DNA from: Rhodopseudomonas palustris
GTDB lineage: Bacteria; Pseudomonadota; Alphaproteobacteria; Rhizobiales; Xanthobacteraceae
Direction of reading: 5' to 3'
DNA length: 64,000 nt
Assembly (NCBI RefSeq): GCF_013415845.1
Contig: NZ_CP058907.1
Location: 1,240,001-1,304,000 of the forward strand
Numbering within the stretch: the first letter of the stretch is position 1; every line of letters begins with the position of its first letter. Of this stretch, positions 44,002 to 52,637 are shown piece by piece. Under the pieces are notes generated by a model that did no database searches, was not told where the DNA came from, and worked only from the letters and a program-made list of their open reading frames with translations. The position numbers were made by a program, and so were the translations under genes.

Positions 44002-45005
44002 CAACCGATCCGGCTCTTGAGCTTCTGGATCACGTCCGGAATGGTGCGGCCTTCGGCGCGGGCCGAGAAGGTCAGCGCCATACGATGCTTCAGGATCGGT
44101 TCGGCGAGGTCGAGCACGTCGTCGATCGACGGAGCCAGCCGGCCGTCGAGCAGCGCGCGGGCGCGCACCGCCATCATCAGCGATTGGCTGGCGCGCGGGC
44201 CGGGGCCCCAGACGATCAGCTTGCCGAGGTCGCCGGCGTCGGGGCCGGGACGAGCCGAGCGCACCAGCGACAGGATCGCTTCAACCACCGAGTCGCCGAC
44301 CGGCAGCCGCCGCACCAGCCGCTGCGCCGCCAGCAGCGTTTCGCCGCTCATCGTTGCTCTCGGTGCCGCCTGCTCGGCGCCGGTGGTGTCGAACAGGATA
44401 CGGCGTTCGGCGTCGCGATCCGGATAGTCGACGTCGATCTCCATCAAAAAGCGGTCGAGCTGGGCTTCCGGCAGCGGGTAGGTGCCTTCCTGCTCCAGCG
44501 GGTTCTGCGTGGCGAGCACATGAAACGGCTTCGGCAGATCGTGCCGGGCGCCCGCAACGGTGATGTGCTGCTCCTGCATCGCCTGCAGCAGCGCCGATTG
44601 GGTGCGCGGGCTGGCGCGGTTGATTTCGTCGGCCATCAACAGCTGCGCGAATACCGGGCCGGCAATGAAGCGGAACGAGCGCTTACCGGCGGCGGTCTCG
44701 TCGAGCACTTCGGCGCCGAGAATGTCTGACGGCATCAGGTCGGGCGTGAACTGCACACGCTTGGCATCGAGACCGAGCGTGACACCCAGGGTTTCCACCA
44801 GCTTGGTCTTGGCGAGGCCGGGGACGCCGATCAGCAAAGCGTGGCCGCCGGACAGAATCGTCACCAGCGTATTTTCGACCACGCGATCCTGGCCGAAGAT
44901 CACGGTCGAGATCGCTTCCTTGGCGGCGCGCACTTCGCTGGCGACCTGCTCGGCCGAGCGGACGATGACGTCTTCGAGTTTCTCGACACTGTCTGCGCCG
45001 GCCAT
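44001..45005 (-). CDS. moxR: MoxR-family AAA+ ATPase
   Basis: This AAA+ ATPase of about 334 residues is of the MoxR/RavA chaperone-like group. Walker A is GVPGLAKTK, Walker B is LLMADEINRA, sensor 1 is VLATQNPLEQEGTYPLPEAQLDRF, and the C-terminal lid domain carries GPGPRASQSLMMAVRARALLDGR. MoxR proteins act with vWA partners to remodel or insert metals into target complexes. ATG 45005 was chosen because AGGAGA lies six bases upstream; ATG 45062 and a start at 45104 are also in frame. It heads the cluster moxR-DUF58-BatA/DUF4159-membrane vWA. Confidence 0.92.
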   Translation of the reverse strand: MAGADSVEKLEDVIVRSAEQVASEVRAAKEAISTVIFGQDRVVENTLVTILSGGHALLIGVPGLAKTKLVETLGVTLGLDAKRVQFTPDLMPSDILGAEVLDETAAGKRSFRFIAGPVFAQLLMADEINRASPRTQSALLQAMQEQHITVAGARHDLPKPFHVLATQNPLEQEGTYPLPEAQLDRFLMEIDVDYPDRDAERRILFDTTGAEQAAPRATMSGETLLAAQRLVRRLPVGDSVVEAILSLVRSARPGPDAGDLGKLIVWGPGPRASQSLMMAVRARALLDGRLAPSIDDVLDLAEPILKHRMALTFSARAEGRTIPDVIQKLKSRIG

Positions 45006-45238
45006 ATCGTCTCTCCTGTCCACACCGGCCGCCGCCGGGCCGGTTGTTTTCACCGGGAGCATGTTAGGCTGTTCGCCGCGAGACAGCGAAGGCCCTGGTT
45101 TCATTCACCAAATCTTTCCCCACATTATGAGCATCGCGGGATTGGCGCGGATCACGTTGTGGAGAGTTAAAACAAGCCGCGCGTGGCGAAACAGGGCAGC
45201 TCGCGTGCCGGGTTGGAAATCGAGGGTCAGGGTAAACA

Positions 45239-45850
45239 ATGGCGAAGCAAGGGCAGAGTTCACCGCACAATCTCGACGGCCTCACCGAGGCCGCGCGGGA
45301 GGCCGCGGCGAGCGCCGCCAAGGGCAAGGGCTTGCCGCCCGTGCATCTTTGGAACCCGCCGTTCTGCGGCGATCTCGACATGCGCATCGCTTCGGACGGA
45401 ACCTGGTTCTATCTCGGCACGCCGATCGGCCGCCCCGCTTTGGTGCGGCTGTTCTCGACCATTCTGAAGCGCGAGGGCGACAAGCACTTCCTGGTGACCC
45501 CGGTCGAGAAGGTCGGCATCAAGGTCGACGATGCGCCGTTTCTCGCGGTCGAAATGGTCAAGGATGCGGACGAGCGCGGGGCGCTGCTGCGCTTCCGCAC
45601 CAATGTCGACGACTGGGTGACGTGTGATGCCGACCACCGGCTGCGGTTCGAAGTTGCCGAAGACGGCGGAGTGACACCGTACCTTCACGTGCGTGCCGAT
45701 CTGTGGGCCAAGGTGACGCGGGCGGTGTATTACGATCTGGTTGACATCGGTGAGGAGCGAGTGGTCGATGGTCGCTCGATGTTCGGCATTGCGTCCGGCG
45801 GCGCGTTCTTCGCCATGGCCGATGCCGAGCTGATGAGGGAAGCGCATTGA
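45239..45850 (+). CDS. DUF1285 family protein
   Basis: This 203-residue soluble protein fits DUF1285: GLPPVHLWNPPFCGDLDMRI, DGTWFYLGTPIGRPALVRLFSTIL, GDKHFLVTPVEKVGI and ISNV-like beta strands (LRFRTNVDDWV). The fold is beta-rich and no catalytic motif is known to me. It is first in a tight operon with a nudix hydrolase, DUF6111 and cca, and divergent from moxR across 230 bases. Divergence from moxR is common in Rhizobiales, which hints at a shared regulator but not a shared function. Confidence 0.88.
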   Translation: MAKQGQSSPHNLDGLTEAAREAAASAAKGKGLPPVHLWNPPFCGDLDMRIASDGTWFYLGTPIGRPALVRLFSTILKREGDKHFLVTPVEKVGIKVDDAPFLAVEMVKDADERGALLRFRTNVDDWVTCDADHRLRFEVAEDGGVTPYLHVRADLWAKVTRAVYYDLVDIGEERVVDGRSMFGIASGGAFFAMADAELMREAH

Positions 45851-46524
45851 CCGGACCGATGACGGGAACGCAGTCTGCCAGCGGTAGCATCAGTTCGGCG
45901 GACTTCTTCGATCGGGCCCAGCGGCGGCTGCGGTTCGACGTGCCGGCGGCGCTCACCGACGCCGGGGTGATTCCCGCCACCGGTGATCAGGGCAACGATC
46001 AGATGCTGCGCACCATCGCGCAGGAACGGCCGATCCGTCCCGCTGCGGTGCTGATTCCGGTGGTCGAGCACGCCGAGCCGACCGTGCTGCTGACGATGCG
46101 GGCCGCGCATCTCAACGATCACGCCGGCCAGATCGCGTTTCCCGGCGGCAAGATCGACGCCACCGACAATTCGCCGCTCGATGCCGCCTTGCGCGAGGCC
46201 GAGGAAGAGATCGGGCTCGATCGCTCCTATGTCGAGCCGATCGGCTATCTCGATGTCTATGGCACCAGTTTCGGTTTCCGGATTTTGCCGACGGTGGCGC
46301 GGGTGCGGCCGGGCTTTGAACTTGCCATCAACAAATCGGAAGTCGACGACGCCTTCGAAGTACCGCTCGCGTTCCTGATGGACCCCGGAAATCATCAATT
46401 GCACAGCAAGGAATTTCGCGGCGCGCAGCGGTCCTACTACGCGATGCCGTTCGCCGAGCGCTACATCTGGGGGGCGACGGCGGGCATTCTGCGCGCGCTG
46501 TACGAACGGGTCTGCCTGCCATGA
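45847..46524 (+). CDS. Nudix hydrolase, coenzyme A pyrophosphatase (NudL-like)
   Basis: This 225-residue nudix enzyme should split CoA into 3',5'-ADP and phosphopantetheine. The NudL signature LLTMRAAHLNDHAGQIAFPGGKID precedes the nudix box ALREAEEEIGL. The start appears to be TTG 45847, which overlaps the previous TGA by four bases and has GAGGG seven bases upstream. ATG 45859 lacks a suitably placed ribosome site. The stop overlaps DUF6111 by four bases. It is placed one gene from cca. Confidence 0.88.
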   Translation: MTGPMTGTQSASGSISSADFFDRAQRRLRFDVPAALTDAGVIPATGDQGNDQMLRTIAQERPIRPAAVLIPVVEHAEPTVLLTMRAAHLNDHAGQIAFPGGKIDATDNSPLDAALREAEEEIGLDRSYVEPIGYLDVYGTSFGFRILPTVARVRPGFELAINKSEVDDAFEVPLAFLMDPGNHQLHSKEFRGAQRSYYAMPFAERYIWGATAGILRALYERVCLP

Positions 46525-46784
46525 TCCGTGTCGTCCTTACTGAGATCGGAATTTTCCTCATACCTTTCGTGCTGTACGCGGCCTTCCTGATCGCCACACG
46601 GTCGGCGATGTTGCATCGTGCCTCTTGGCCGTTGCGCGTGGTCGGGTGGCTGGTGGCGACAGCGCTGGTGCTTGTGATCGTGAGCTTGCTGTTGCTGGTG
46701 CACTATTCGGGCGCACCGCCGGGATCGACCTATGTTCCGGCGCATCTGGAGAACGGCAGGCTGGTGCCTGGGGTAGAGAAATGA
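46521..46784 (+). CDS. DUF6111 family small membrane protein
   Basis: This 87-residue protein has two predicted membrane helices (IGIFLIPFVLYAAFLIATRS and VVGWLVATALVLVIVSLLLLV) and a polar C-terminal tail (SGAPPGSTYVPAHLENGRLVPG). It matches the DUF6111 family of Rhizobiales. Its start and stop overlap the flanking genes by four bases each, so it is translated with the nudix hydrolase and the tRNA nucleotidyltransferase. Function unknown. Confidence 0.82.
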   Translation: MIRVVLTEIGIFLIPFVLYAAFLIATRSAMLHRASWPLRVVGWLVATALVLVIVSLLLLVHYSGAPPGSTYVPAHLENGRLVPGVEK

Positions 46785-48037
46785 CCGACATGCCAGTGCG
46801 CAGCGATGCGCCGTGGCTACACACGGGACCGGCGGCGCGGGTACTCGCGCTGCTGAACGGCGACGGAGAAGAGGCGCGGGTGGTCGGTGGCGCCGTGCGC
46901 AACGCGTTGCTCGGCGAGCCGATCGGCGATGTCGACATCGCCACCACCGCACTGCCCGACGAAGTGATCCGCCGCGCCAAGGCCGGCGGTATCAAGGCGG
47001 TGCCCACCGGGATCGAGCACGGCACCGTGACGCTGGTGGTCGAAGGCCACGGTTTCGAAATCACCACGCTGCGCGAAGACGTCGAGACCTTCGGCCGCAA
47101 GGCCAAGGTGGCGTTCGGCCGGGATTGGGAGCGCGACGCGCAGCGCCGTGACTTCACCATCAACGCTCTGTCGATGTCGGCCGACGGGGCGGTGCACGAC
47201 TACGTCGGCGGCCTCGTCGACATCGCGGCGCGCCGCGTGCGGTTCATCGGCGATCCCGACCAGCGCATCGCCGAGGATTACTTGCGCATCCTGCGGTTCT
47301 TCCGCATCCACGCCGCCTATGGTGCCGGCGAGCCGGATCGCGACGCGTATTTGGCCTGCATCCGCGGCCGCGGCGGTCTTGCCGCGTTGTCGGCGGAGCG
47401 GCAGCGGATGGAGATGTTGAAGCTGATGATCGCGGACGGCGCCGAAGCCTCGGTGGTGGCGATGGCCGATGGTGGGCTGCTGCTCGCGGTGCTTGGCGGT
47501 GTCGCTTATCTCGGTGCCTTTGCGGCGATGATCGGCGCAGAACGTGCGCTCGGGCTCGAGGCCGATCCGGTGCGACGGCTCGGCGCGCTGGCCGTGGCTG
47601 TCACCGAGGATGCCAAGCGGCTGGCCCAGCGGCTGCGGCTGTCGAACGTCGAAGCCAAGCGGCTCGACTCGATGGGCCACCGCTGGTGGCGGCTTGCCGG
47701 CATGGACGAAGCGACCGCGCGGCGGCGGCTATATCGGCTCGGCGAAGCGCGGTTTCACGACCGCATGATGCTGGCCTGGGCGCGCGCCGGTCGCGGCGCC
47801 GATCCAGCGCCGTGGCGCCAACTGATCGCGCTGCCGCAGCGCTGGCAGGCGCCGACCTTCCCACTCAAGGCCGCAGATTTCCTCGCGCGCGGCTTTGCTG
47901 CCGGGCCGGCGCTCGGCCACGTGCTGACGCTGGCTGAAGATGCTTGGCTGGCGGCCGATTTCCCGCTCGATCCGGCCGCGCTCCGCACCATCGCTGATCA
48001 GACCGCGGCACGCTTCGCACGCGATCATCTGCTGTAG
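46781..48037 (+). CDS. cca: CCA tRNA nucleotidyltransferase / poly(A) polymerase family protein
   Basis: This 418-residue class II nucleotidyltransferase repairs or adds the 3' CCA of tRNA, or adds A tails. The catalytic head has RVVGGAVRNALLGEPIGDVDIATT with the metal-binding DxD (Asp-Val-Asp). RRDFTINALSMS and the neck RIAEDYLRILRFFRIHAAYG follow. C-terminal body helices fill the rest. ATG 46781 overlaps DUF6111 by four bases. No HD domain is visible. The exact split between CCA-adding and poly(A) activity cannot be judged from sequence alone. Confidence 0.92.
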   Translation: MTDMPVRSDAPWLHTGPAARVLALLNGDGEEARVVGGAVRNALLGEPIGDVDIATTALPDEVIRRAKAGGIKAVPTGIEHGTVTLVVEGHGFEITTLREDVETFGRKAKVAFGRDWERDAQRRDFTINALSMSADGAVHDYVGGLVDIAARRVRFIGDPDQRIAEDYLRILRFFRIHAAYGAGEPDRDAYLACIRGRGGLAALSAERQRMEMLKLMIADGAEASVVAMADGGLLLAVLGGVAYLGAFAAMIGAERALGLEADPVRRLGALAVAVTEDAKRLAQRLRLSNVEAKRLDSMGHRWWRLAGMDEATARRRLYRLGEARFHDRMMLAWARAGRGADPAPWRQLIALPQRWQAPTFPLKAADFLARGFAAGPALGHVLTLAEDAWLAADFPLDPAALRTIADQTAARFARDHLL

Positions 48038-48166
48038 CCGCAGCGGCGATTAGCAAGGAAGAAGGTGCCGGAGCGAAGCAACGCCACGCGTCAGGCTCGT
48101 CCGGAAAATACGCGACCGCGTGCTGATCCGCGGCCGCGTCAGTTGTGGCGAAGACAGCCTGTTCGT

Positions 48167-48394
48167 TCAGGCGACCTTGGTCTGCTCGTCTTCGTCGAGA
48201 TCGTCGTCTTCGTCCTCATCATCGTCGACTTCGACGGCGATGGAATCGAGCACGGCCAGCGGCAGGGTCTCGCGGAACAGATCGCCGTCTTCACCCATCC
48301 ACAGACAGGTGGCGCTGTCGTCGCTGGCTTCCGCCACCGTCATCGCCTGGCCGCCGGATTTCAGCATGACGATATCGCCCGGTTTCAAGTCCAT
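48167..48394 (-). CDS. DUF2158 (YodC-like) small protein with acidic tail
   Basis: This 75-residue protein begins MDLKPGDIVMLKSGGQAMTV, the KOW-like beta-barrel opening of DUF2158, and continues to CLWMGEDGDLFRETLPLAVL. The last 22 residues are almost only Asp and Glu (VEVDDDEDEDDDLDEDEQ), longer than the core family needs. ATG 48394 has GGAG upstream. The acidic tail suggests interaction with a basic partner, which is inference. It is monocistronic. Confidence 0.85.
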   Translation of the reverse strand: MDLKPGDIVMLKSGGQAMTVAEASDDSATCLWMGEDGDLFRETLPLAVLDSIAVEVDDDEDEDDDLDEDEQTKVA

Positions 48395-48471
48395 GGTCGG
48401 CTCCTGCTCGGTTGTTGACCTCGCGATGAGCCTAGCGATTCGTCATGACAGCCGGATCACGCCGGCGCGAG

Positions 48472-49104
48472 CTACCTGATGCCGGTGATCTTGTGAGTCT
48501 GCAGGCTGAGCCGCCATTGCGGGTGCTTCAGGCAGTAAGCGATCGCGCGGGTGGTGTTGTCGTCGCGGTCCGGGCCGTCCATCGGTTGCAGCGAAAACCG
48601 CTCGAACTCGAGCGCCGCAAACTCTTCCGGCATCGCATCTGGCTGCGGATACACCAGCTTCAACTCATCGCCGCGGCGGATGCGCAACTCGGCACCTGCC
48701 TTAGGACTGACGCACAGCCAGTCGATGCCGACCGGCGGCTCGATCGTGCCGTTGGTCTCCACGCCAATCGCGAAGCCGCGCGCGTGCAGTGCGGTGATCA
48801 GTTCGCCGTCGAGCTGCAGTAGCGGCTCGCCGCCGGTGATCACCACGTAGCGGTCGCGCGCATCTCCGCCCCACTGCTCGGCGATGGTGTCGGCGAGATG
48901 CTCGGCGCTGGCGTAGCGGCCGCCGAGCGTGCCGTCGGTGCCGATGAAGTCCGTATCGCAGAATTTGCAGGTCGCCTGATCGCGGTCCTGTTCGCGGCCG
49001 GTCCACAGATTGCAACCGGCGAAGCGGCAGAACACGGCTGCGCGGCCGGCATGGGCGCCTTCGCCCTGCAACGTCAGAAATATCTCCTTAACCGCGTAGC
49101 TCAC
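48472..49104 (-). CDS. queE: 7-carboxy-7-deazaguanine synthase
   Basis: QueE is a radical SAM enzyme that contracts the ring of 6-carboxytetrahydropterin to 7-carboxy-7-deazaguanine on the queuosine path. The 210 residues show EIFLTLQGEGAHAGRAAVFCRFAGC. The expanded cluster motif places Cys residues in FCRFAGCNLW and CKFCDTDF, with an insertion between the first and second cysteines as in proteobacterial QueE. VVITGGEPLLQ is the SAM-binding GGE motif. Translation starts at GTG 49104, with GAGG eight bases upstream. No other que gene is in the window. Confidence 0.93.
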   Translation of the reverse strand: MSYAVKEIFLTLQGEGAHAGRAAVFCRFAGCNLWTGREQDRDQATCKFCDTDFIGTDGTLGGRYASAEHLADTIAEQWGGDARDRYVVITGGEPLLQLDGELITALHARGFAIGVETNGTIEPPVGIDWLCVSPKAGAELRIRRGDELKLVYPQPDAMPEEFAALEFERFSLQPMDGPDRDDNTTRAIAYCLKHPQWRLSLQTHKITGIR

Positions 49105-49114
49105 GCGTCGGTCC

Positions 49115-49570
49115 TCACTGTGCGAACTGGGTTTGCCGCAACGCCTCGCCGGTCACCACGGCCGCGGCCATCGCGATGTTGAGCGAGCGCAGGCCGGGCT
49201 GCATAGGAATTACTACCCTGGCATCTGCGGCAGCCGCGACGTCGTCCGGGACCCCGGCACTTTCCCGGCCGAGCATCAGCACGTCAGTCGGTTGGTAACG
49301 CTGTTCGAAATAAGGCCTTTCACCTTTGGTCGTAAGTAAAATCAGCCGCCAACCCGCGGTTTTCCGCCATTGCTCGAATTTTAGCCAAGAATCGTGCCGG
49401 ACGATGCTCACCTGATCCAGGTAGTCCATCCCGGAGCGACGGAAATGCCGATCAGAGGTGGGAAAGCCGGCCGGCTCGATGATGTGCGCTTCAACGTTCA
49501 AACAGGCGCAAAACCGAAGAATAGTGCCGGTGTTTTGCGGGATGTCGGGTTGAAACAGGGCGATGCGCAT
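49115..49570 (-). CDS. trmL: tRNA (cytidine/uridine34-2'-O)-methyltransferase
   Basis: TrmL methylates the ribose at wobble position 34 of certain tRNA-Leu. The 151-residue minimal SPOUT domain begins MRIALFQPDIPQNTGTILRFCACL, and the C-terminal knot contains VLMLGRESAGVPDDVAAAAD and VIPMQPGLRSLNIAMAAAVVTGEALRQ. Length is typical. The stop is ten bases before the queE GTG, so the two may be cotranscribed as a tRNA-modification pair. Confidence 0.94.
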   Translation of the reverse strand: MRIALFQPDIPQNTGTILRFCACLNVEAHIIEPAGFPTSDRHFRRSGMDYLDQVSIVRHDSWLKFEQWRKTAGWRLILLTTKGERPYFEQRYQPTDVLMLGRESAGVPDDVAAAADARVVIPMQPGLRSLNIAMAAAVVTGEALRQTQFAQ

Positions 49571-49846
49571 CCCGTAATGCTCCCTATCAACTGAACGATA
49601 ACGTGCCGTGTGTCATGGCACATCTTGGAATCGATCGAGGCGCGCCAATTAGCCGTTCGCGGGCTTGCGCTCTACCGGCAAGGGTGCCAATAGAACGATT
49701 CTGGACTGTCTGTTCTACCCGACCGGCCATGACAAGCGGCCCGGGGCATGTTGAAGGCCGCCGATCTCGCGACCTCCCCGGGCAATCGTCTCGCAAGCTT
49801 TGCCGAGAGCGCTGTGCCGGTCGCAGAGATGAAAGGGCTTTGGATC
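49571..49846. other. Divergent intergenic region, trmL / petA
   Basis: About 275 bases hold the promoter of the bc1 operon. The frame ahead of petA is open upstream to 49748, but the residues there do not look like a signal sequence. No regulator site could be recognised. Confidence 0.45.
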
Positions 49847-50374
49847 GTGACGACAGAGGCTTCGGCGGAACCGACACGCCGTGATTTTCTCTATATCGCA
49901 ACCGGCGCGGTTGCCGCCGTCGGTGCGGCGGCTGCGGTGTGGCCGTTCATCTCGCAGATGAACCCGGACGCGTCGACGATCGCCGCCGGCGCGCCGATCG
50001 AAGTCGATCTGACCCCGATCGCTGAAGGTCAGGACATCAAGGTGTTTTGGCGCGGTCAGCCGATCTACATCATGAACCGCACCAAGAAGCAGGTCGAAGA
50101 AGCGCGCAACACGCCGCTGTCCGACCTCAAGGATCCGCAGACCGATCAGGCGCGGACCAAGGAAGGCCACGAGAACTGGCTGGTCGTGGTCGGCATCTGC
50201 ACCCATCTGGGCTGCATTCCGATCGCGCACGAGGGCAAATACGACGGGTTCTTCTGCCCGTGCCATGGTTCGCAGTACGACAGCTCCGGTCGTATCCGCC
50301 AGGGGCCGGCGCCGCTCAACCTGCCGATTCCTCCCTACCAATTCGTCTCCGACACCAAAGTCCAGATCGGCTGA
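49847..50374 (+). CDS. petA: Ubiquinol-cytochrome c reductase iron-sulphur subunit (Rieske)
   Basis: This 175-residue Rieske protein of the cytochrome bc1 complex carries electrons from ubiquinol to cytochrome c1. A Tat-type signal anchor ([17 protein letters not shown]) is followed by the hinge and the cluster domain. Its two ligand loops are CTHLGC (Cys118, His120; Cys123 in the disulphide) and CPCHGS (Cys137, His140; Cys139 in the disulphide). GTG 49847 places the twin Arg at residues 11-12 as in related rhizobial proteins; ATG 49829 would add six residues. It is the first gene of petA-fbcH. Confidence 0.95.
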   Translation: MTTEASAEPTRRDFLYIATGAVAAVGAAAAVWPFISQMNPDASTIAAGAPIEVDLTPIAEGQDIKVFWRGQPIYIMNRTKKQVEEARNTPLSDLKDPQTDQARTKEGHENWLVVVGICTHLGCIPIAHEGKYDGFFCPCHGSQYDSSGRIRQGPAPLNLPIPPYQFVSDTKVQIG

Positions 50375-50414
50375 CGTTCCCGTGCGCCGTACCAATGCTT
50401 ACTAGGATCGCATC

Positions 50415-52481
50415 ATGAGCGGACCCTCGACCTATCAGCCACAAAGCCCCTTGATGAAGTGGCTGGAGCAGCGCCTGCCGATCGCGGGCCTCGTTCATTC
50501 CTCCTTCATCGCCTACCCGACGCCGCGTAACCTGAACTACTGGTGGACGTTCGGTGCCATCCTGTCGATGATGCTGGCGGTGCAGATCGTCACCGGCATC
50601 GTGCTGGCGATGCACTACACCCCGCATGTCGATCTCGCCTTCGACTCGGTCGAGCGCATCGTTCGTGACGTCAACTACGGCTGGCTGCTGCGCAACATGC
50701 ACGCCGCCGGCGCGTCGATGTTCTTCATCGCCGTCTACGTCCACATGCTCCGCGGTCTGTACTACGGCTCGTACAAGGCGCCGCGCGAAGTGTTGTGGAT
50801 CCTCGGCGTCATCATCTACCTGTTGATGATGGCGACCGGCTTCATGGGTTACGTGCTGCCGTGGGGCCAGATGAGCTTCTGGGGCGCCACCGTGATCACC
50901 AACCTGTTCTCGGCGTTCCCGATCGTCGGCGACAGCATCGTGACGCTGCTGTGGGGCGGCTATTCGGTCGGCAACCCGACCCTGAACCGCTTCTTCTCGC
51001 TGCACTACCTGCTGCCGTTCGTGATCGCCGGCGTGGTCGTGCTGCACGTCTGGGCGCTGCACGTCACCGGCCAGAACAACCCGGCCGGCGTCGAGCCGAA
51101 GACCGAGAAGGACACCGTTCCGTTCACGCCTTACGCGACCCTCAAGGACGTGTTCGGCATGTCGTGCTTCCTGGTGTTCTACTCCTGGTTCATCTTCTAC
51201 ATGCCGAACTACCTCGGCGACGCGGAGAATTACGTTCCGGCCAACCCGGGCGTGACCCCGCCGCACATCGTGCCGGAATGGTACTACCTGCCGTTCTACG
51301 CGATCCTGCGTTCGATCCCGAACAAGCTGATGGGCGTCATCGCGATGTTCGGTGCGATCATCGTGCTGCTGTTCCTGCCCTGGCTCGACAGCTGCAAGGT
51401 GCGCTCGTCCCGCTATCGGCCGATGGCCAAGCGCTTCTTCTGGGCCTTCGTGGTGACCTGCCTGGTGCTGGGCTGGCTCGGCTCGAAGCCTGCGGAAGGC
51501 ATCTACACCACGCTCGGTCAGGTGTTCACCTTCTTCTACTTCGCCTACTTCCTGATCGTGCTCCCGGTGCTGGGTCGTATGGAAAAGACTCTGCCGCTGC
51601 CGAACTCGATCGCCGAAGACGTGCTCAACAAGGGCAAGGTCGCCAAGGCCGTTGCCGGCCTGGTGGCGGTGCTGTTCGCAGGCGGCCTGATGGTCGGCGG
51701 CGTGCAGCCGGCCAAGGCCAACGAAGGTGGCGAGAACCCGCCGTCGCTGCAGTGGAGCTTCGCGGGTCCGTTCGGCACCTACGATCGCGCCCAGCTGCAG
51801 CGTGGCTTCAAGATCTACAAGGAAGTCTGCTCCAACTGCCACTCGCTGAAGCTGTTGCAGTATCGCAACCTCGCCGAGCCGGGTGGCCCGGGCTTCACCG
51901 TGGAGCAGGCCAAGGAGATCGCGGCCGCTGCGCAGATCAAGGACGGTCCGAACGACCAGGGTGAGATGTTCGAGCGTCCCGGCCGGCTCGCCGACACCTT
52001 CCACTCGCCGTTCCCGAACGAGCAGGCTGCTCGTGCGGCCAACGGTGGTGCGGCTCCGCCGGACATGTCGCTGCTGGCCAAGGCGCGCACCTATCCGCGT
52101 GGCTTCCCGCAGTTCATCTTCGACTTCTTCACCCAGTTCCAGGAGCAGGGCCCGAACTACATCGCCGCGCTGCTGCAGGGCTACGAAGACACCCCGCCGG
52201 AAGGCTTCAGTCTCCCGGACGGCTCGTTCTACAACAAGTGGTACCCGGGCCACTCGATCAAGATGCCGCCGCCGATCCAGGCCGGCATGGTCAGCTACGA
52301 CGACGGCACCCCGGAGACCCTCGAGCAGTACGCCAAGGACATCTCGACGTTCCTGGTGTGGGCTTCCGAGCCCCACATGGAGGCCCGCAAGCGCCTCGGT
52401 CTGCAGGTGATGATCTTCTTGGTCATCCTTTCCAGCCTGCTGTACTTCGTGAAGCGCAAGGTCTGGTCGAACGTCCACTAA
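50415..52481 (+). CDS. fbcH: Cytochrome b/c1 fusion precursor of the bc1 complex
   Basis: One 688-residue reading frame encodes both cytochrome b (about 1-405) and cytochrome c1 (about 430-688), as first described for FbcH of Bradyrhizobium. The b part shows the eight-helix core with [16 protein letters not shown] and [16 protein letters not shown]. At the junction [26 protein letters not shown] acts as an internal signal sequence, so the precursor is cut into two mature proteins. Haem attachment is at Cys472-Cys475-His476 (CSNCH). A C-terminal anchor ([18 protein letters not shown]) ends c1. AGGA lies before ATG 50415 and a strong terminator follows. Confidence 0.97.
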   Translation: MSGPSTYQPQSPLMKWLEQRLPIAGLVHSSFIAYPTPRNLNYWWTFGAILSMMLAVQIVTGIVLAMHYTPHVDLAFDSVERIVRDVNYGWLLRNMHAAGASMFFIAVYVHMLRGLYYGSYKAPREVLWILGVIIYLLMMATGFMGYVLPWGQMSFWGATVITNLFSAFPIVGDSIVTLLWGGYSVGNPTLNRFFSLHYLLPFVIAGVVVLHVWALHVTGQNNPAGVEPKTEKDTVPFTPYATLKDVFGMSCFLVFYSWFIFYMPNYLGDAENYVPANPGVTPPHIVPEWYYLPFYAILRSIPNKLMGVIAMFGAIIVLLFLPWLDSCKVRSSRYRPMAKRFFWAFVVTCLVLGWLGSKPAEGIYTTLGQVFTFFYFAYFLIVLPVLGRMEKTLPLPNSIAEDVLNKGKVAKAVAGLVAVLFAGGLMVGGVQPAKANEGGENPPSLQWSFAGPFGTYDRAQLQRGFKIYKEVCSNCHSLKLLQYRNLAEPGGPGFTVEQAKEIAAAAQIKDGPNDQGEMFERPGRLADTFHSPFPNEQAARAANGGAAPPDMSLLAKARTYPRGFPQFIFDFFTQFQEQGPNYIAALLQGYEDTPPEGFSLPDGSFYNKWYPGHSIKMPPPIQAGMVSYDDGTPETLEQYAKDISTFLVWASEPHMEARKRLGLQVMIFLVILSSLLYFVKRKVWSNVH

Positions 52482-52512
52482 GCGGCGGACGAACCAACAC
52501 AACGAGACAGGA

Positions 52513-52537
52513 AAGCCCCTTCGGGGGCTTTTTTGTT
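52513..52537 (+). terminator. Rho-independent terminator of petA-fbcH
   Basis: The stem AAGCCCC/GGGGCTT closed by a TTCG tetraloop is followed by TTTTTTG. It lies about 32 bases after the fbcH stop. Confidence 0.95.
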
Positions 52538-52637
52538 GTCTGCATTCCGGCGTTTGCCGCTTAGCAGCGATTGCATCCGGCGGCTGCTCCGGACAAAATA
52601 ATAAAAAGCAATTGCATGTAACCCGCGAGGAGGATCC

